A stretch of 64,000 bases of DNA from Streptomyces niger (GCF_000718305.1 NZ_JOFQ01000019.1:62001-126000), one strand, 5' to 3'; numbered from the stretch's first letter, positions 35,988-45,243 are shown. A program made the numbers and translations. Notes: generated from the sequence alone by a model not told the origin.

Positions 35988-36905
35988 GTGACCGATCCGG
36001 TCATCCGCGCGCTCACCGAGGACGACGCGCATCTCTTCCACACCCTGGACGACCCCACGGCCCCGCTCCTGGGCCACGAACGCTTCGGCCGCCCCTACGC
36101 CACGCGTGCGGCCGGCGGCGAGTACCGCCCCGACTGGACGTGGGTCGCGCTGCGCGACGGCGTCGTCGTGGCACGCGCCGCGTGGTGGGCGGGACCGGAC
36201 GACGCCCGCCCGCTCTCCCTGGACCGGCTGGACTTCGCGCCCGGCGAGGCGGCCGCCGCGACGGAGCTGTTGCGCACCGCGCCGCTGTCGGCCGAGTACG
36301 TGCTGATGCTGCCACCCGGATGGCGGGATCTGCCCACCGTACGGGCCGCCGCCGCGGCCCGCACCGCTGTCGTGCGGGCCGCGGGGCTGCGTCTCATGGT
36401 CGAGCGCTTCCGGTACACCTGGACCCCCGAATGCGGCGTGCCGGCGGCCCCCGGGCGGCTGGTCTTCCGGCCGGAGCCGGACGACGAGGTGCTCCTGGAC
36501 GTGCTCCGGGAGGTCGAGCGGGGCTCGCTGGACGCACACGCCCGACAGACCGTCGCCGCGGGCGGCATCGAGCGGGCCGCCCGCGAGGAGCTGGAGTTCT
36601 TCCACTGGTGCCCGTCGCCGCGCGAGTGGTGGCGGGTGGCGTACACGCCCGCGGGCGACGTGGTGGGGCTGCATGTCCCCGCCCGCAACCACACCTCCCC
36701 GATCGTCGGCTTCATCGGGGTGGTTCCCGGCCAACGTGGCCACGGCTACGCCTACGACCTGCTGGTCGACTGCACACGGCGGCTGGCCTCGCTCGGCGTG
36801 GACCGCATCGTCGCCGATACGGACCAGCACAACACCCCAATGGCGGCGGCATTCGCCAAGGCGGGGTACCCGGTCACCCAGGAGCGTGCTTTCTTCGACA
36901 GGTAG
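35988..36905 (+). CDS. GNAT-family N-acetyltransferase
   Basis: Acetyl-CoA dependent acyltransferase-like protein, 305 residues. The GNAT core is in the C-terminal third: GFIGVVPGQRGHGYAYDLLV is motif A with the R/Q-x-x-G-x-G/A acetyl-CoA loop, followed by DTDQHNTPMAAAFAKAGY as motif B. The N-terminal two thirds may be a second, degenerate acetyltransferase lobe. Substrate unknown. GTG at 35988 follows GAGGGGA. treZ starts 66 bp downstream, so the two may share a transcript, though no functional link to trehalose is evident. Confidence 0.82.
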   Translation: MTDPVIRALTEDDAHLFHTLDDPTAPLLGHERFGRPYATRAAGGEYRPDWTWVALRDGVVVARAAWWAGPDDARPLSLDRLDFAPGEAAAATELLRTAPLSAEYVLMLPPGWRDLPTVRAAAAARTAVVRAAGLRLMVERFRYTWTPECGVPAAPGRLVFRPEPDDEVLLDVLREVERGSLDAHARQTVAAGGIERAAREELEFFHWCPSPREWWRVAYTPAGDVVGLHVPARNHTSPIVGFIGVVPGQRGHGYAYDLLVDCTRRLASLGVDRIVADTDQHNTPMAAAFAKAGYPVTQERAFFDR

Positions 36906-36971
36906 GCGTGCGCAGGTGCATCGGGTCCGAGGGGCGCGTCGCCGTGCTGTGGCGAGGAGGGAGAGGCCATC

Positions 36972-38780
36972 GTGCTCTTCGAGGTGTGGGCTCCGGAGGC
37001 CGAGCGGGTCGAGCTCGAACGGTGGGACGGCGACGGGGGCCGGGACGCGACCCCCGCGACCGCGCCCCTGGCGCGCTGCCCCTCCCGTACGGGCTGGTGG
37101 CGGGTCGAGGCACCGGCCCGCCACGGGGACCGGTACGCCTTCCGGCTGGACGGCGGTGAGCCGCTGCCCGACCCGCGCGCCGCCCGGCTGCCGGACGGAC
37201 CCGACGGCCCGGCGGCGGTCGTGGACCACGCCCGGTACGCCTGGCAGCACGACTGGCCGGGCCGCGGGCTGCCCGGCGCGGTCCTCTACGAGCTGCACGT
37301 AGGCACGTTCACCCCCGGCGGCACGTTCGATTCGGCCGTCGAACGGCTGCCGCACCTGAAGGATCTCGGCATCACGCACATCGAAGTGATGCCGGTCTGC
37401 CCCTTCCCGGGCACCCACGGCTGGGGGTACGAGGGCATAGCGCCCTGGGCGGTGCACGAGCCGTACGGCGGCCCGGACGGGCTGAAGCGCTTCGTGGACG
37501 CCGCGCACGGCCTCGGGCTCGGCATCGTCCTGGACGTCGTGCACAACCACCTCGGCCCGCACGGCAACCACCTGCCCGCCTTCGGGCCGTACTTCACCGA
37601 CACCCACCACACCCCCTGGGGCGCCGCCGTCAACCTCGACGCCCCCGGGTCCGACGAGGTCCGCGCCTACTTCCTCGGCAGCGCCCTGGCCTGGCTGCGC
37701 GACTACCGCATCGACGGGCTGCGCCTGGACGCCGTGCACGCGCTGCACGACAGCCGGGCCCGGCACTTCCTCGCCGAGCTCTCGGAGGCCGTGGACGCGC
37801 TCGGCGCGCAGCTGCGCCGGCCGCTGTTCCTGATCGCCGAGTCCGACCTCAACGACCCTCGTACCACCGCGCCACGCCCCTACGGGGGGCACGGCCTGCA
37901 CGCACAGTGGAACGACGACTTCCACCACGCCCTGCACGCCGCACTGACCGGCGAGTCGCAGGGCTACTACGCGGACTTCGCGCAGGCCCCGATGGCGGCC
38001 CTGGCCACTACCTTGACCAGCGGCTTCTTCCACGCCGGCACGTACTCCAGCTTCCGGGGACGCACGCACGGCGCGCCGCTGGACACGCACACCGTCCCCG
38101 CGCACCGCTTGCTCGGTTACGTCCAGACGCACGACCAGATCGGGAACCGCGCGCTCGGCGACCGCCTCTCGGACCGGCTCTCGCCCGCCCTCCAGGCCTG
38201 CGCCGCGGCCCTCGTGCTGTGCGCTCCGTACACGCCGATGCTCTTCATGGGTGAGGAGTGGGGCGCCGGCACGCCCTGGCAGTTCTTCACCGACCACACC
38301 GACCCCGAGCTGGCGGCGGCGGTGCGCGACGGGCGGCGCCGCGAGTTCGCCGCGCACGGATGGCAGGCGGAGGAGATCCCCGACCCGCAGGACCCGGCCA
38401 CGCGGGAGCGCTCCTGCCTGGACTGGGCGGAGCCGGGCCGGGCACCGCACGCCGGCCTGCTCGGCTGGTACCGCACGCTGCTCGCGCTCCGTCGCGACCG
38501 TGCCGCGCTCACCGACCCCGACCTGACGCGGACGCGGGTGGCGTACGACGAGGAGGGGCGGTGGCTGCGGCTGGACCGTACGGCGGTGCGGGCGGCACCC
38601 CGGTCACAGGCGGTGACCGGGGTGCATGTCGCAGTCAATCTGCACCCGTCCCGGACGGCCTCGATCCAGCTGCCGGACACGGCCGCCGAGCCGCTGGCCG
38701 GCTGGCCCGCGAAGCCGGCCCCCGTGGCGGGCGGGGCGCTGGAACTGCCGCCGGAGTCGGTGGCGATCCTCGCGTCGTGA
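36972..38780 (+). CDS. treZ: Malto-oligosyltrehalose trehalohydrolase TreZ
   Basis: GH13 enzyme that cleaves trehalose off maltooligosyltrehalose, completing the TreY-TreZ route. The 602 residues show the N-terminal CBM48-like domain (LFEVWAPEAERVEL), ELHVGTFTPGGTFD, VVHNHLGPHGN, nucleophile Asp253 (DGLRLDAVHAL), acid/base Glu290 (LIAESDLND), Asp388 (QTHDQIGNRA) and FMGEEWG. GTG at 36972 after GAGGAGGGAGAGG. It is separated from treY by the FHA and GNAT genes but in the same orientation as treY. Confidence 0.95.
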   Translation: MLFEVWAPEAERVELERWDGDGGRDATPATAPLARCPSRTGWWRVEAPARHGDRYAFRLDGGEPLPDPRAARLPDGPDGPAAVVDHARYAWQHDWPGRGLPGAVLYELHVGTFTPGGTFDSAVERLPHLKDLGITHIEVMPVCPFPGTHGWGYEGIAPWAVHEPYGGPDGLKRFVDAAHGLGLGIVLDVVHNHLGPHGNHLPAFGPYFTDTHHTPWGAAVNLDAPGSDEVRAYFLGSALAWLRDYRIDGLRLDAVHALHDSRARHFLAELSEAVDALGAQLRRPLFLIAESDLNDPRTTAPRPYGGHGLHAQWNDDFHHALHAALTGESQGYYADFAQAPMAALATTLTSGFFHAGTYSSFRGRTHGAPLDTHTVPAHRLLGYVQTHDQIGNRALGDRLSDRLSPALQACAAALVLCAPYTPMLFMGEEWGAGTPWQFFTDHTDPELAAAVRDGRRREFAAHGWQAEEIPDPQDPATRERSCLDWAEPGRAPHAGLLGWYRTLLALRRDRAALTDPDLTRTRVAYDEEGRWLRLDRTAVRAAPRSQAVTGVHVAVNLHPSRTASIQLPDTAAEPLAGWPAKPAPVAGGALELPPESVAILAS

Positions 38781-39079
38781 GGACCATAGCGTTCACCTCT
38801 TGAAGTGATGCGGATGGTTCCGAATCCCTTGACGCCCCTTCGCGCGCCGAGTTAACTCAAGGCGTGAATTAGGTCTGGACCAGCGCGAGTTGCGCGAATC
38901 CTGAGCCATTCCCGGCCGTCCTGACGCGGCCTGACCGGCCGTGCACCGCCGGGGAAGGAGTACGACGTCCATGACGTGAGCGTCCAGGACTTCAATGCTC
39001 CGGTGCACACGCACTTCTGACGGCAGTGCGGCCGTCCTCGGGTCTCCCCCGCTCCCCCCCACACCGCACAGGAGCCCTT
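38781..39079 (+). promoter_or_regulatory. Chitinase promoter region
   Basis: A 299-bp intergenic region, relatively AT-rich. It contains a DasR-like site (listed separately), a candidate -35 TTGACG at 38829-38834 with a weak -10-like TTAACT 17 bases later (38852-38857), and an inverted repeat of GTGCACCG (38941-38948) with CGGTGCAC (39001-39008). AAGGAG at about 38957 precedes a start-stop pair ATG ACG TGA, probably not meaningful. The real ribosome binding site CAGGAG lies at 39069-39074 before the ATG at 39080. Confidence 0.55.
38869..38884. promoter_or_regulatory. DasR-responsive element (dre)-like site
   Basis: The 12-bp core AGGTCTGGACCA at 38871-38882 is an imperfect palindrome matching the known chitinase-promoter repeats of streptomycetes (TGGTCCAGACCT on the other strand) and the DasR consensus TGGTCTAGACCA at 10 of 12 positions. 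It lies about 200 bp upstream of the chitinase start. The GntR-type regulator DasR is released from such sites by glucosamine phosphates, linking chitinase expression to N-acetylglucosamine supply. Confidence 0.75.
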
Positions 39080-40108
39080 ATGCGTTCATCTGCACGACAC
39101 GGAAGCAGGAAACGGCGCATACGCGCCGTCCGCCGGGGCGCGATCGGCGTCGCCGCAGCGGCGGTCATCGGCGGCACCACCATGGCGGTGGCCGGCGCCG
39201 CCCCGGCCGCCGGCCCGAAGGCGGCCGACGCGCCGCAGGCCGTCGCCCCGTACCTGTACAACGGGTGGGGCGACACGCCCGATCCCGCCACGGTCATGGA
39301 CGCCACCGGCGTCAAGTGGTTCACCCTGGCCTTCGTGCTCAGCAACGGCGAGTGCGACCCCCAGTGGGACGGCAGCCGCCCCCTGACCGGCGGCGTCGAC
39401 GCGAAGACCGTGGAAGCGGTCCGCGCCAAGGGCGGCGACGTCATCCCCTCCTTCGGCGGCGCGAGCGGCAACAAGCTGGAACAGACCTGCTCGGACGCCT
39501 CGGCACTGGCGGGCGCGTACCAGAAGGTGATCGACGCCTACGGCCTCAAGGCCATCGACATCGACATCGAGGGCGACGCCTACAGCGACCCCGACGTACA
39601 GCAGAAGACCATCGACGCGCTGAAGCAGGTGAAGGCCGACAACTCCGGTCTGACGACGTACGTCACGTTCCCCAGCGCCCAGGACGGCCCGGACGACACC
39701 ATGATCAAGCGGGCCGCCGACTCGGGGCTGGAGGTCGACGGTTGGACGATCATGCCGTTCGACTTCGGCGACGCGGGCGGCCAGGACATGGGCGAACTGA
39801 CCAAGAAGGCCGCCGAGGGCCTGAAGAACACCGTCAAGGACGCCTACGGCTACAGCGACGACGCGGCCTACCGGCACAGCGGCATCTCCTCGATGAACGG
39901 CATCACCGACGCCGACGAGCGGGTCACCACGAAGAACTTCGAGGCCATCCGCGCCTACGCCCAGGAGCACCACCTCGCCCGGCTCACCTACTGGTCGGCC
40001 AACCACGACCGGCCGTGTGCCGGCGACTACCCCAACGACGACACCTGCTCCGGAGTGGACCAGGAGCCCTGGCAGTTCGCCAACATCTTCGCCGGATACA
40101 CGGGCTGA
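39080..40108 (+). CDS. Secreted GH18 chitinase-like protein
   Basis: Exported glycosidase of the GH18 fold, 342 residues, with a long Arg-rich leader and a hydrophobic Ala/Val stretch ending near GAAPAAG. The mature part is a single barrel: YLYNGWGDTPD, WFTLAFVLSNGECDPQWDG, PSFGGASGNKL, and the catalytic signature DIDIE at 160-164 (Glu164 as acid). WQFANIFAGYTG ends the protein. The set resembles single-domain streptomycete chitinases; no chitin-binding module is attached. A dre-like operator lies upstream and a GH55 gene starts 12 bp downstream. Confidence 0.87.
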   Translation: MRSSARHGSRKRRIRAVRRGAIGVAAAAVIGGTTMAVAGAAPAAGPKAADAPQAVAPYLYNGWGDTPDPATVMDATGVKWFTLAFVLSNGECDPQWDGSRPLTGGVDAKTVEAVRAKGGDVIPSFGGASGNKLEQTCSDASALAGAYQKVIDAYGLKAIDIDIEGDAYSDPDVQQKTIDALKQVKADNSGLTTYVTFPSAQDGPDDTMIKRAADSGLEVDGWTIMPFDFGDAGGQDMGELTKKAAEGLKNTVKDAYGYSDDAAYRHSGISSMNGITDADERVTTKNFEAIRAYAQEHHLARLTYWSANHDRPCAGDYPNDDTCSGVDQEPWQFANIFAGYTG

Positions 40109-40120
40109 GGAGGCCGCCAC

Positions 40121-41941
40121 ATGAAGCCGATCACGCCCCGCACCGCGGCCGGCGGCCCGCGCCACCGCAGGCGCCGCGCCCTGCCCGCCGCTGCCGTCGC
40201 CCTCGTCCTGACGACCGGTACGGCCGCCCTGCTCTCCACCGAGAGTGCGAGCGCGAAGCCCGAACATGCCGCGTCCCGGCAGAACATCACCGCGGCCGAC
40301 GCCCCCGACCTCGGCCCGAACGTCGACGTCTTCGACCCATCGATGTCCAAGGACAAGATCCAGTCCCGGCTCGACGCGGTCTTCAAGGAGCAGGAGAAGA
40401 ACCAGTTCGGCGAGGAGCGGCACGCTCTGCTGTTCAAGCCGGGCAAGTACGACGTGGACGCCAACGTCGGCTTCTACACGCAGGTCGCCGGGCTCGGCCT
40501 GTCGCCCGACGACACCGACATCAACGGTGATGTGCACGCCGAAGCCGACTGGTTCGACGACAACGCCACGCAGAACTTCTGGCGGGGCGCCGAGAACCTG
40601 GCGGTGACGCCGGCGAACGGCACCGACCGGTGGGCCGTCTCCCAGGCCGCGCCGTTCCGCCGGATGCACGTGAAGGGCAACCTCCAACTGGACCCGAGGA
40701 ACCACGGCTGGTCCAGCGGTGGTCTGCTCGCCGACACCAAGGTCGACGGTTCGGTCTCCTCCGGGTCGCAGCAGCAGTACCTCTCCCGCAACACCGAGTG
40801 GAGCGGCTGGGAAGGCGCCAACTGGAACATGGTGTTCGTCGGCGCGACGAACCCGCCCTCCGGCGACTTCCCCGAGCCGCCGTACACCACGGTGGCCAAG
40901 ACCCCGAAGTCCCGGGAGAAGCCGTTCCTCTACGTCGACGAGGCGGGCGCGTACAAGGTCTTCGTCCCCGACGTCGCCACGGACTCCCAGGGCACCACAT
41001 GGGCCGGCGGCGCCCCGAAGGGCACGTCCCTGCCGATCGGCGACTTCTTCATCGCCAAGCCCGGTGTGCAGGCGTCCGAGATCAACGCCGCCCTGGACGC
41101 GGGCAAGCACCTGCTGTTCACGCCCGGCGTCTACCACCTGGACGACACGATCAAGGTGACGAAGCCGGACACCGTGGTGTTGGGCCTCGGGCTCGCCACC
41201 CTCGTCCCGGACGGCGGCGTCACCGCCCTCTCGGTGGCCGACGTCGACGGTGCGAAGATCGCCGGCCTGCTGATCGACGCCGGCAAGGAGAACTCCGACA
41301 CGCTGATGGAGATGGGTCAGAAGGGCGCTTCCGCAGATCACTCCGCCGATCCGTCCTCCCTCCACGACGTCTACTTCCGGGTCGGCGGCGCGGGCGTCGG
41401 CAAGGCGACCAGGAGCCTCGTCATCAACAGCTCGGACGTCATCGGCGACCACACCTGGATCTGGCGTGCCGACCACGGCGACGGCGTCGGCTGGACGGCG
41501 AACACCGCCGACAACGGCCTGACCGTCAACGGTGACGACGTCACGATGTACGGCCTCTTCGTCGAGCACTACCAGAAGGACCAGGTCGTCTGGAACGGCA
41601 ACGGCGGCCGGACGTACTTCTTCCAGAACGAGATGCCCTACGACCCGCCGGACCAGGGCTCCTGGATGGACGGCGACACCAAGGGCTACGCCGCGTACAA
41701 GGTGGCCGACGGGGTCACCGACCACCAGGCGTACGGTCTCGGCAGCTACTGCTTCTTCAACGTCGACAAGTCCGTGGCCGCCGACCGCGCATTCCAGGTG
41801 CCGCAGGCGGACGGCGTGACGTTCCACCACATGGTGGCGGTCTCGCTCGGCGGTACGGGCACCATCCACCACGTCATCAACGACAAGGGCGGTCCGGCGA
41901 ACACGGACAGCCAGGAGGCGTACGTGGTGGACGGCCCGTAA
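40121..41941 (+). CDS. Secreted GH55-family exo-beta-1,3-glucanase-like protein
   Basis: Exported protein of 606 residues with a Sec-type leader (cleavage near SASA-KPE). The sequence has the double right-handed beta-helix pattern of GH55 enzymes such as the Streptomyces laminarinase Lam55A: NVDVFDPSMSKDKIQ, ALLFKPGKYDVDANVGFYTQ, SREKPFLYVDEAGAYKVFVP, LLFTPGVYHLDDTIKVT, DHTWIWRADHGDGVGW, and Glu504 in FFQNEMPYDPPDQ at the position of the GH55 catalytic acid. Homologues are often mislabelled adenylyl cyclase. GAGG site four to eight bases before the ATG. Only 12 bp after the chitinase gene, so the pair likely degrades fungal cell walls together. Confidence 0.85.
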   Translation: MKPITPRTAAGGPRHRRRRALPAAAVALVLTTGTAALLSTESASAKPEHAASRQNITAADAPDLGPNVDVFDPSMSKDKIQSRLDAVFKEQEKNQFGEERHALLFKPGKYDVDANVGFYTQVAGLGLSPDDTDINGDVHAEADWFDDNATQNFWRGAENLAVTPANGTDRWAVSQAAPFRRMHVKGNLQLDPRNHGWSSGGLLADTKVDGSVSSGSQQQYLSRNTEWSGWEGANWNMVFVGATNPPSGDFPEPPYTTVAKTPKSREKPFLYVDEAGAYKVFVPDVATDSQGTTWAGGAPKGTSLPIGDFFIAKPGVQASEINAALDAGKHLLFTPGVYHLDDTIKVTKPDTVVLGLGLATLVPDGGVTALSVADVDGAKIAGLLIDAGKENSDTLMEMGQKGASADHSADPSSLHDVYFRVGGAGVGKATRSLVINSSDVIGDHTWIWRADHGDGVGWTANTADNGLTVNGDDVTMYGLFVEHYQKDQVVWNGNGGRTYFFQNEMPYDPPDQGSWMDGDTKGYAAYKVADGVTDHQAYGLGSYCFFNVDKSVAADRAFQVPQADGVTFHHMVAVSLGGTGTIHHVINDKGGPANTDSQEAYVVDGP

Positions 41942-41986
41942 GTCCGGGTCCATGCCCTCCAGCCCTCCCCGCCCCACCCCCCACAG

Positions 41987-42019
41987 CGAACGGCCGCCGG
42001 GTCCACCGGCGGCCGTTCG
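41987..42019. terminator. Bidirectional terminator between GH55 and permease genes
   Basis: Perfect 14-bp stem (41987-42000 pairing with 42006-42019) with a five-base loop GTCCA. It stands between convergent genes with stops at 41941 and 42044. Confidence 0.85.
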
Positions 42020-42043
42020 TGTTCCCGCTGTTCTCGCGCGTTC

Positions 42044-43510
42044 CTACGGTGCGGTGGCCTCTGCCGGCTCCACCGCGTCCGCCGGCTCCGGGTCGCCGTC
42101 CAGCTCGCGCTCGCTCGCCTCGACCGCGGCCTGCTCGGCGGCCAGGTCGAGGTTGCGGTTGAGCAGGTAGTACAGCCCGCCGCCGATGAGCAGACCGGGC
42201 ACGAAGGAGAGGTCCGCGCCGCCCAAGGCCTTGGCGGCCGGGCCTTCCCAGGCGTGCGTGGCGAAGAACGGGATCATCGTGACGAAGCCGACGGCGTAGG
42301 AGACGATGCCGCGCCAGGACCAGCGACCGTAGATGCCGCCGTTCGAGTCGAAGATCGCGGTGACCGCGTAGTGGCCGCGCCGCACGCAGTAGAAGTCCAC
42401 CAGGTTGACCGCGGTCCACGGCACCAGGAAGTACAGCATCATCAGCACGAAGGTGTTGAAGCTCTCCAGGTAGTTCTCCGGGAGCAGCATGGCGACGGTG
42501 AAGATCACGACGCCGACCGCCGCGATGCCGGCGACCCGCAGCCGGACGGTCGGCTTGACCGTACGGAAGGCGTCCACGGCGCTGGTGGTGGTGAGCATCG
42601 CGCCGTACGCGTTGACGGCCGTGATGCCGATCAGGGCGACGGAGGAGACCACCACGGCGAAGGTGCCGAAGCCGGGCAGGATGTCGTTGCCGACCTGGCG
42701 GATACCGGTGATCGCGCCCGGCTCGGGCAGCGCGGAGGACAGCAGCGCGCCGAGCGACATCAGCCAGACGGCGGAACCGGCCGCGCCGGCGTAGGTCCAC
42801 CAGATGACCTTGCGGGCCGGGACGTCCTTCGGCAGGTAGCGCGAGTAGTCCGAGACGTAGATCGCGTAGCTGATCTGGTAGCCGGCCGCGGCGGAGAAGA
42901 CGACCAGGAAGGAGGTCCAGGTCGAACCGCCACCGGACGCGGCGGCGTGCGCGGTACCCGGGTCCAGCTGAACGAACGCCCCGATGGTGAGCACGCCGAA
43001 GACGGCGATCAGTACGTACGTCAGCCAGCGCTGCACGAGGTGCAGCAGATCGTGGCCGACGACCGCGAGAACGATCGCGAGGGCGATGATCAGGGCGTAC
43101 CAGAGGGTGGTGCCACCGGGCAGGACCGTCTGCAGCCCCTCCGTGGCCAGCACCACATTGAAGACGTTGAAGCCGACGTACACGAAGACGACGGCGGCGA
43201 AGGGCACGATGGCGCCGCGGGTGCCGAACTGGGCGCGCGACTGGATCATCTGCGGCAGGCCCATCCGGGGGCCCTGGTTCGCGTGGAACGCCATGAAGAA
43301 GGTGCCGAAACAGGCACCGAGAATCACGGCCAGCACGGACATGCCCAGGCTCAGGCCCAGCTCGGGGCCGAGGAAGCCGGTGACCATCGTGGTGAGCACG
43401 AAGTTCCCGGTGAACCAGAACGGCCCCTGGTGCCATACCTTGCCGTGGCGCTCGCGCACGGGCACGTAGTCGATCGAGCGTTGTTCGATGACCCTGGGGG
43501 CGGCATCCAT
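42044..43510 (-). CDS. NCS1-family purine/cytosine (nucleobase) permease
   Basis: Membrane symporter of 488 residues with about 12 helices, related to CodB and allantoin/uracil permeases. Typical segments: GKVWHQGPFWFTGNFVLTTM near the N-terminus, QMIQSRAQFGTRGAIVPF, VGHDLLHLVQRW, INAYGAMLTTTSAVDAF and VPWTAVNLVDFYCVRRGHYA. Substrate likely a purine, cytosine or hydantoin-like compound. It is divergent from a PucR-family regulator, which often controls purine catabolism genes, so the pair is probably a regulator-transporter unit. Confidence 0.9.
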   Translation of the reverse strand: MDAAPRVIEQRSIDYVPVRERHGKVWHQGPFWFTGNFVLTTMVTGFLGPELGLSLGMSVLAVILGACFGTFFMAFHANQGPRMGLPQMIQSRAQFGTRGAIVPFAAVVFVYVGFNVFNVVLATEGLQTVLPGGTTLWYALIIALAIVLAVVGHDLLHLVQRWLTYVLIAVFGVLTIGAFVQLDPGTAHAAASGGGSTWTSFLVVFSAAAGYQISYAIYVSDYSRYLPKDVPARKVIWWTYAGAAGSAVWLMSLGALLSSALPEPGAITGIRQVGNDILPGFGTFAVVVSSVALIGITAVNAYGAMLTTTSAVDAFRTVKPTVRLRVAGIAAVGVVIFTVAMLLPENYLESFNTFVLMMLYFLVPWTAVNLVDFYCVRRGHYAVTAIFDSNGGIYGRWSWRGIVSYAVGFVTMIPFFATHAWEGPAAKALGGADLSFVPGLLIGGGLYYLLNRNLDLAAEQAAVEASERELDGDPEPADAVEPAEATAP

Positions 43511-43671
43511 GGGTCCTCCTCGGGTGGTGCGGTGCTCGGCTCGGGGGCCGTAGTACGGGGACGGTGGGGGCCTACGGGGGTGGTGCGGCCCGGGGGTCAG
43601 CGCGGTGGTGTGAACCTACGGTCCGTTCGGAGCCGCTTCGATCGCCCGATCGTCCATCCGATAGATATGTG
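43511..43671. promoter_or_regulatory. Divergent region between NCS1 permease and PucR regulator
   Basis: About 160 bp. Contains the perfect inverted repeat CGATCG-CC-CGATCG at 43639-43652 and, overlapping the regulator start, an imperfect inverted repeat at 43661-43688 (listed separately). CCTACGG occurs at 43570 and 43613. No strong ribosome binding site is seen before the PucR start, which may be leaderless or start at a slightly different codon. Confidence 0.5.
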
Positions 43672-43688
43672 ATGGACACTATGTCTAT
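43661..43688. promoter_or_regulatory. Inverted repeat overlapping the PucR gene start
   Basis: ATAGATATGTG (43661-43671) and CACTATGTCTAT (43677-43688) pair as ATAGA-AT-GTG arms with one substitution and one extra base, around the ATG at 43672. An AT-rich symmetric site on the start codon in such GC-rich DNA suggests autoregulation by the PucR protein. Confidence 0.4.
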
Positions 43689-45201
43689 GCCGTTGTACCT
43701 GACCGACCTCCTCGCCCGTGCCGACCTGAACCTCTCGGTCACCGGCGCCCCGGCGCCCGGGCTACTGGACCGCACGATCGAGGCCGCCACCGTCTCCGAC
43801 CTGCTGCATCCCGGAGAGTGGCTGCAGGGCGGCGAGCTGCTGATGACCATCGGCCTGCTGCTCCCGATGGAGCCCGCCGACTGCCGGGCGTACGTCGCCG
43901 ACGTGGCGGCCGGCGGCGCCGCGGCCCTGGCGCTCGGCCTCGGGCACGGCCTGCCGTACCAGGCGGCGCCGCAGCCCCTGGTGGACGCGGCGCAGGAGGC
44001 CGGGCTGCCGCTGCTCACCGTCCCGGACGAGGTGCCGTTCATCGCCGTCACGAAGGCCGTCTTCGAGGCGCGCGCCCACGAGGAGCGGCAGGTGCTCCAG
44101 CGGGCCTTCGCGACCCAGCGGCGGCTGACCGCGGCGGCCACCGACAACGGGCTGCGCCCGATGCTGGAGGAGTGGACGGCCGCCACCGGGGTCGGCGCAG
44201 CAGTCCTGGACCCGATGGGCCGACTGCTCGCTTCGGGCGGGGCGGACGCCGCCCCTGTAGTGGAGGACGCCCGCGACCTCGTCGACCGGGTGGCCTCCCG
44301 AGGGCTGCGCGGCAGCGCCGCCAGCACGGCCGGCGGGCGGCAACTGGAGGTGCAGCCGCTGGGCGCCCGTAGGCTGCGCGGCCTGCTCCTCCTCAGTGGC
44401 GGCCCCGACGCCGCGGCCCGCGCCGTCGTACCCGGCCTGGTCTCGCTCCTCTCCCTGGAGCTGGAGCGTCGCCACCTCATGGACGAGCCCGAACGGCGCC
44501 GCCGTTCCGCGCTGCTCGCCGAACTTCTCACCGAACCGGAGGCCGGCCAGGAGCGTGCGGCGGGCCGCGCGCGGGACATCCTCGCCTCCGTGGGCCTGGC
44601 CGCCGACCGCGTACGTGGCGTGGTGTTCGAGGCGCCACGAGAAAGCGCCCAGGAGTCGGCCGCCGATCTCGCCCTCGCCGTACCGGGCGGCCTGGTGCGG
44701 GTCACCGAGAAGGGCCTCGTCGAGGCCGTGGTCGGCGCGGAGCTGGACGTACGGGACGTGCTCGGCCGCTTCGCGCCGGGCTGCCCGGCGGGCCTCGGCC
44801 CGCTGACGGCCCCGGAGACCGTACGGACGTCCCTGCGGCAGGCCGCCGGGCTGCTGAGCCTCAGCCGGGCCGCGGGCGAGCCCGTGGAGGCCCGGGAGAG
44901 CCAGGCCAGCCGGCTGCTGCTGGACCTGGGCGACCGGCGCACCCTCCTCGGCTACGCGGACGCCGTCCTCGGCCCTCTCGACCTCACGGACAACGGCGAG
45001 GAGCTGATCGCGACGCTGGCCGCCTGGCTGGAGTCCGGCGGCTCCTGGGACACCACCAGCCGCCGCCTGGGCGTGCACCGCCACACCGTCCGCAACCGCC
45101 TCGACAAGGCGATGTCCCTCACCGGCCGCCGCCTGGACGACGCCGACGACCGCTTCGACCTGTGGCTGGCCACCCGGATCCGGCGCGGCGGGCAGGTGTG
45201 A
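43672..45201 (+). CDS. PucR-family transcriptional regulator
   Basis: Cytoplasmic regulator of 509 residues. N-terminal PucR domain (about 1-125: LLARADLNLSVTGAP, HPGEWLQGGELLMTIGL), a GGDEF-like/CdaR middle part, and the C-terminal PucR helix-turn-helix (TTSRRLGVHRHTVRNRLDKA). Members respond to purine breakdown or nitrogen status and activate catabolic genes. The start is uncertain among ATG codons at 43672, 43681 and 43687. Divergent from the NCS1 permease, its likely target; followed by a hairpin terminator. Confidence 0.9.
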   Translation: MDTMSMPLYLTDLLARADLNLSVTGAPAPGLLDRTIEAATVSDLLHPGEWLQGGELLMTIGLLLPMEPADCRAYVADVAAGGAAALALGLGHGLPYQAAPQPLVDAAQEAGLPLLTVPDEVPFIAVTKAVFEARAHEERQVLQRAFATQRRLTAAATDNGLRPMLEEWTAATGVGAAVLDPMGRLLASGGADAAPVVEDARDLVDRVASRGLRGSAASTAGGRQLEVQPLGARRLRGLLLLSGGPDAAARAVVPGLVSLLSLELERRHLMDEPERRRRSALLAELLTEPEAGQERAAGRARDILASVGLAADRVRGVVFEAPRESAQESAADLALAVPGGLVRVTEKGLVEAVVGAELDVRDVLGRFAPGCPAGLGPLTAPETVRTSLRQAAGLLSLSRAAGEPVEARESQASRLLLDLGDRRTLLGYADAVLGPLDLTDNGEELIATLAAWLESGGSWDTTSRRLGVHRHTVRNRLDKAMSLTGRRLDDADDRFDLWLATRIRRGGQV

Positions 45202-45211
45202 CACCGCGGCG

Positions 45212-45243
45212 CCCGTGGCGGGCGGGCCCGCCCGCGCCACGGG
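45212..45243 (+). terminator. Hairpin terminator after the PucR gene
   Basis: CCCGTGGCG (45212-45220) pairs with CGCCACGGG (45235-45243); inside, GGCGGG and CCCGCC add further pairs. It starts ten bases after the stop codon. Confidence 0.7.

Noticed and set aside
38816..38830. tRNA-like segment GGTTCCGAATCCC
   Set aside because: The loop is not TTCGA and no cloverleaf is present.
40121..41941. Adenylyl cyclase annotation used for homologues of this protein
   Set aside because: No cyclase motifs; the sequence follows the GH55 beta-helix pattern and has a secretion signal.
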